A stretch of 64,000 nucleotides of DNA, taken from positions 1,144,355 through 1,208,354 of the forward strand of contig NZ_JABJVN010000001.1 in assembly GCF_013618475.1 (NCBI RefSeq), given 5' to 3'. Shown piece after piece: positions 62,029 through 64,000 of the stretch. Under the pieces are notes generated by a model. That model was given only the letters and a program-made list of their open reading frames with translations, was not told the DNA's origin and ran no database searches. This stretch comes from Saccharibacillus deserti (GTDB lineage Bacteria > Bacillota > Bacilli > Paenibacillales > Paenibacillaceae). The position numbers and the translations under genes were made by a program. Numbering within the stretch: the first letter of the stretch is position 1; each line of letters starts with the position of its first letter.

Positions 62029-62394
62029 CTAGACAACGGTTACCCACTTCCGCAAAGCTTGCTCGACGCGCTCGAGTTGGAACGGCTTAACGATAAAATC
62101 TATGGCTCCCGCATGGACGGCTTCCACGATCATCCCCTGTTGACCCATTGCCGAACACATGATGATCTGAGCGTCCGGATCGCTCTCCTTGATTTTGCGA
62201 ACCGCCGTGATTCCGTCCATTTCCGGCATCGTGATGTCCATGGTAACGATATCGGGTTTTACCCGCGCATATTCGCGAAAAGCTTCCACGCCGTTGGCCG
62301 CCTCCGCCACCACTTCATGCCCCAATTTATTCAGCATTTCTTTCAATACAATTCGCATAAAAGCTGCGTCGTCCACAATCATGATTTTAGCCAT
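62029..62394 (-). CDS. cheY: Chemotaxis response regulator CheY
   Basis: The ATG at 62394, 8 bases after GGGGGA, gives 121 residues: MAKIMIVDDAAFMRIVLKEM, phosphorylated Asp in DIVTMDITMPEMDGITAVRK, and IIMCSAMGQQGMIVEAVHAG, all as in Bacillus CheY. It carries phosphate from CheA to its target, either a flagellar motor or another effector. It is 129 bases upstream of the GAF-GGDEF gene and may be co-transcribed with it. A hairpin element and candidate promoter precede it. Confidence 0.93.
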   Translation of the reverse strand: MAKIMIVDDAAFMRIVLKEMLNKLGHEVVAEAANGVEAFREYARVKPDIVTMDITMPEMDGITAVRKIKESDPDAQIIMCSAMGQQGMIVEAVHAGAIDFIVKPFQLERVEQALRKWVTVV

Positions 62395-62460
62395 TCGTAT
62401 TTCCCCCTGTTTCTTGATCCGTTTGTTCCTCAATTATAGGCGCGGACTGGGGGTGCAGAA

Positions 62461-62513
62461 ACGAAAAAAGAGCGGGAAACCCCGCAATCTTTCTTGCGCG
62501 GTTCCGCAATGCC
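62461..62513 (-). repeat. Hairpin element upstream of cheY
   Basis: GCGGGAAACCCCGCAA (62472-62487) and TTGCGCGGTTCCGC (62494-62507) pair; minus strand continues TTTTTTCGTTTCTG and a TATAAT at 62442-62437. Shares its layout and much sequence with 58107-58160. Confidence 0.55.
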
Positions 62514-62524
62514 AATGAAAAAGA

Positions 62525-62558
62525 AGCCCGGAAATCCGCTCAAACGGATTTCCGGGCT
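62525..62558 (-). terminator. Terminator after rhaD
   Basis: AGCCCGGAAATCCG and its complement pair around ctcaaa, followed on the minus strand by TTCTTTTTC. Confidence 0.85.
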
Positions 62559-62584
62559 AAAAATCTTGGTTTCAAAACCTAGGC

Positions 62585-63424
62585 TCAAACGCTTAGAATG
62601 CCCGGACGCGGCGTTACGCCGAAAGCCGCCGCCAAATCCGACAACTCCCGTTCGGTAATGCGCCGCTTAATCTCGTGATGCGCGATCAACATATAGATCT
62701 GGGCTGCTTTTTCGATCGTTTCGATCAAACCGAAAGCTTCGTCGATCGACGTTCCCGTTCCAAAAATGCCGTGCTGCGGCCAAATTACGGAACGGTATTC
62801 CTTCATTTTCTCGGCCGTGGCGCGTCCGATCTCGTTCGAACCGGGAACCATCCACGGAATGATACCGATGCCTTCCGGGAATACGACGATACATTCGGTA
62901 CACATTTCCCATAGCGTTTTGGTAAATTTGGCTTCCTCCAAATCGTGGATGAAAGTCATCGCCAATACGTTCGTCGCATGATTATGGATCACGACGCGAT
63001 GGTCCGGATCGGCTTTCAGCCGCTCGGTATGGCTCATGAAATGCGAGGCCAGCTCGCTGGTAGGTTTGGCTTTGTTCTCCATCCCCCACAGCAGCTCGAG
63101 TTTGCTTCCGTCTTTGGAAACGCGCAGCAGTCCCAGGTTGCCGGCCGGATCCTGCAGCACGTTTTTGAAATATTTTCCGGAACCGGTCACGATGAAATAC
63201 CTGCCGGCCAGCTCGTTCACGGGGAAAGCCGGCTCGATAACGCGAACCACATTGTCGGGATCGAAATACTTTTCCACTTCGGCTTCGTCCAGCAGATAGC
63301 TTACATTGCCGCCGTTGCGCTCGTCCCAGCCGTTGCGCCACATATGTTGGGTAATTTCGGACATTTCGCGGATAAAAGGGATCTCCAGGGATTTCGCCGT
63401 TTTCTCGGCTTTTATTGTGCTCAT
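62585..63424 (-). CDS. rhaD: Rhamnulose-1-phosphate aldolase
   Basis: The ATG at 63424 behind AGGAGC gives 279 residues (Escherichia coli RhaD has 274). It is a class II aldolase with [40 protein letters not shown], zinc ligands in [19 protein letters not shown] and [20 protein letters not shown]. It splits rhamnulose 1-phosphate to dihydroxyacetone phosphate and lactaldehyde. It follows rhaA with a 199-base gap on the same strand, so the rhamnose catabolic operon continues outside the window. Confidence 0.93.
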   Translation of the reverse strand: MSTIKAEKTAKSLEIPFIREMSEITQHMWRNGWDERNGGNVSYLLDEAEVEKYFDPDNVVRVIEPAFPVNELAGRYFIVTGSGKYFKNVLQDPAGNLGLLRVSKDGSKLELLWGMENKAKPTSELASHFMSHTERLKADPDHRVVIHNHATNVLAMTFIHDLEEAKFTKTLWEMCTECIVVFPEGIGIIPWMVPGSNEIGRATAEKMKEYRSVIWPQHGIFGTGTSIDEAFGLIETIEKAAQIYMLIAHHEIKRRITERELSDLAAAFGVTPRPGILSV

Positions 63425-63623
63425 GGCAGGGGCTCCTTTGTGCGTTGAGGCGCTCCGGAGAAAAGGACCGTCGACTGCCGTCGGATTTGGATATCCCAAT
63501 GCCAGCGTTTCGCTTCTCCGTTTCCTTTTCTCTTACGCTTGGTACGCACGTATTGGTATTTTTAATCAAGAACAGGCAGAAGGATCTTCTCTGTTGCACC
63601 GATACATAGGCTCGTTATCCGTT

Positions 63624-64000
63624 TCAATTATGGGAACCTACGCCGCTTTCTTGTCCGCGTTTGGACAGCACTTCTTTTTCATGGGTTTTGACGCGGGCCA
63701 GCCAGTCTTCTCGCACCGGAACGCCCGCTTGTTCGCAAAAATAATCCCAAACAGCGCCGAACGGGTATGATTTGAATTCTTCGACAAGGGCCAGACGGGA
63801 CGTATAGTCCTGCTCGATTTCGATCTGTTTGAGCTGCTCGGTCGGTTCAAGCATCGCGCGCAGCAGGGCTTTTTGCATGCTGCGAACGCCGATGACCCAT
63901 GCGGCGATATGGTTGATGCTGCCGTCGAAAAAATCGAGGCCGATATGGGTGCGCGGCAGCAAATCGCCGCGGACGAGTTCGCGGGCGATTTCCAGCAGTT
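63624..64000 (-). CDS. rhaA: L-rhamnose isomerase, C-terminal part (cut by window edge)
   Basis: The open frame runs off the right edge. [40 protein letters not shown] and [20 protein letters not shown] match the C-terminal third of RhaA. The enzyme converts L-rhamnose to L-rhamnulose, the first catabolic step. Gene order rhaA-rhaD supports the call. Confidence 0.9.
   Translation of the reverse strand, partial: LLEIARELVRGDLLPRTHIGLDFFDGSINHIAAWVIGVRSMQKALLRAMLEPTEQLKQIEIEQDYTSRLALVEEFKSYPFGAVWDYFCEQAGVPVREDWLARVKTHEKEVLSKRGQESGVGSHN

Overview
The window looks like a chromosomal segment of a Gram-positive, moderately GC-rich member of the Bacillota, most likely Paenibacillaceae (Paenibacillus or Saccharibacillus type). 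The evidence is strong AGGAGG-type ribosome binding sites, frequent TTG and GTG starts, many hairpin-plus-T-run terminators, Bacillus-style CheY, QdoI, CheW/CheA/CheB/CheR and RIC proteins, and TGTGA-N6-TCACA (Bacillus Fnr-type) sites. No rRNA, tRNA, insertion sequence, prophage or CRISPR array was found. The genus is an inference.

Layout. 0-7.3 kb: edge of a TetR gene with its operator, a Lys-rich small protein, a YitT-type membrane protein, and two regulator/efflux pairs (LysR with a DHA2 transporter; ArsR with a DHA2 transporter) around an esterase. 7.3-10.8 kb: unrecognised and decaying genes (a 5'-truncated TraB/ChaN-like gene; an unknown gene and its truncated tandem paralog). 10.8-18.7 kb: TetR/aldehyde dehydrogenase, an ECF sigma with a DUF4179 anti-sigma, an iron-sulfur repair protein behind an Fnr-type promoter, an RNA ligase pseudogene, TetR/efflux. 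18.7-29 kb: YjbR, a tiny lipoprotein, a gntR-ilvD-maa cluster, a molybdopterin oxidoreductase carrying a C-terminal LysM domain, and a family 2 glycosidase. 29-36 kb: a broken arsB, a ROK regulator with a sugar-type MFS transporter, and qdoI with a DHA2 transporter next to an AraC regulator. 36-46.5 kb: a five-gene cluster (two half-size DMT transporters around a Crp-type regulator, a Nudix hydrolase, a GNAT-aminotransferase fusion), a hydrolase, DinB, a P450, then bacteriophytochrome and heme oxygenase. 47.3-48.8 kb: a 1.3-kb stretch without genes that holds at least five diverged tandem copies of a structured RNA-like unit. 48.8-62.4 kb: a sensory island (cheW-cheB-cheR-giant receptor-cheA-cheW, then a LuxR-type response regulator, a PAS histidine kinase, a GAF-GGDEF protein and cheY). 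62.6-64 kb: rhaD and the end of rhaA.

How they work together. The che genes form a complete adaptation-capable pathway whose only receptor in the window is a soluble 1361-residue protein with seven 56-residue repeats on each side of the signalling tip. It is followed on the same strand by the tandem RNA array, which is convergent with it and shares its terminator. The phytochrome gene sits just downstream of a heme oxygenase gene that would supply its biliverdin. Both GGDEF domains in the window are degenerate at the signature motif. At least four efflux-type transporters each sit beside a regulator, catabolic enzyme or both, giving a detoxification flavour to the left half. Several genes (RNA ligase, arsB, the TraB-like gene, the tandem paralog) have been broken by internal or end deletions.

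Most promising for novelty: the tandem structured-RNA array at 47.5-48.8 kb and the symmetric giant receptor at 51.3-55.4 kb.
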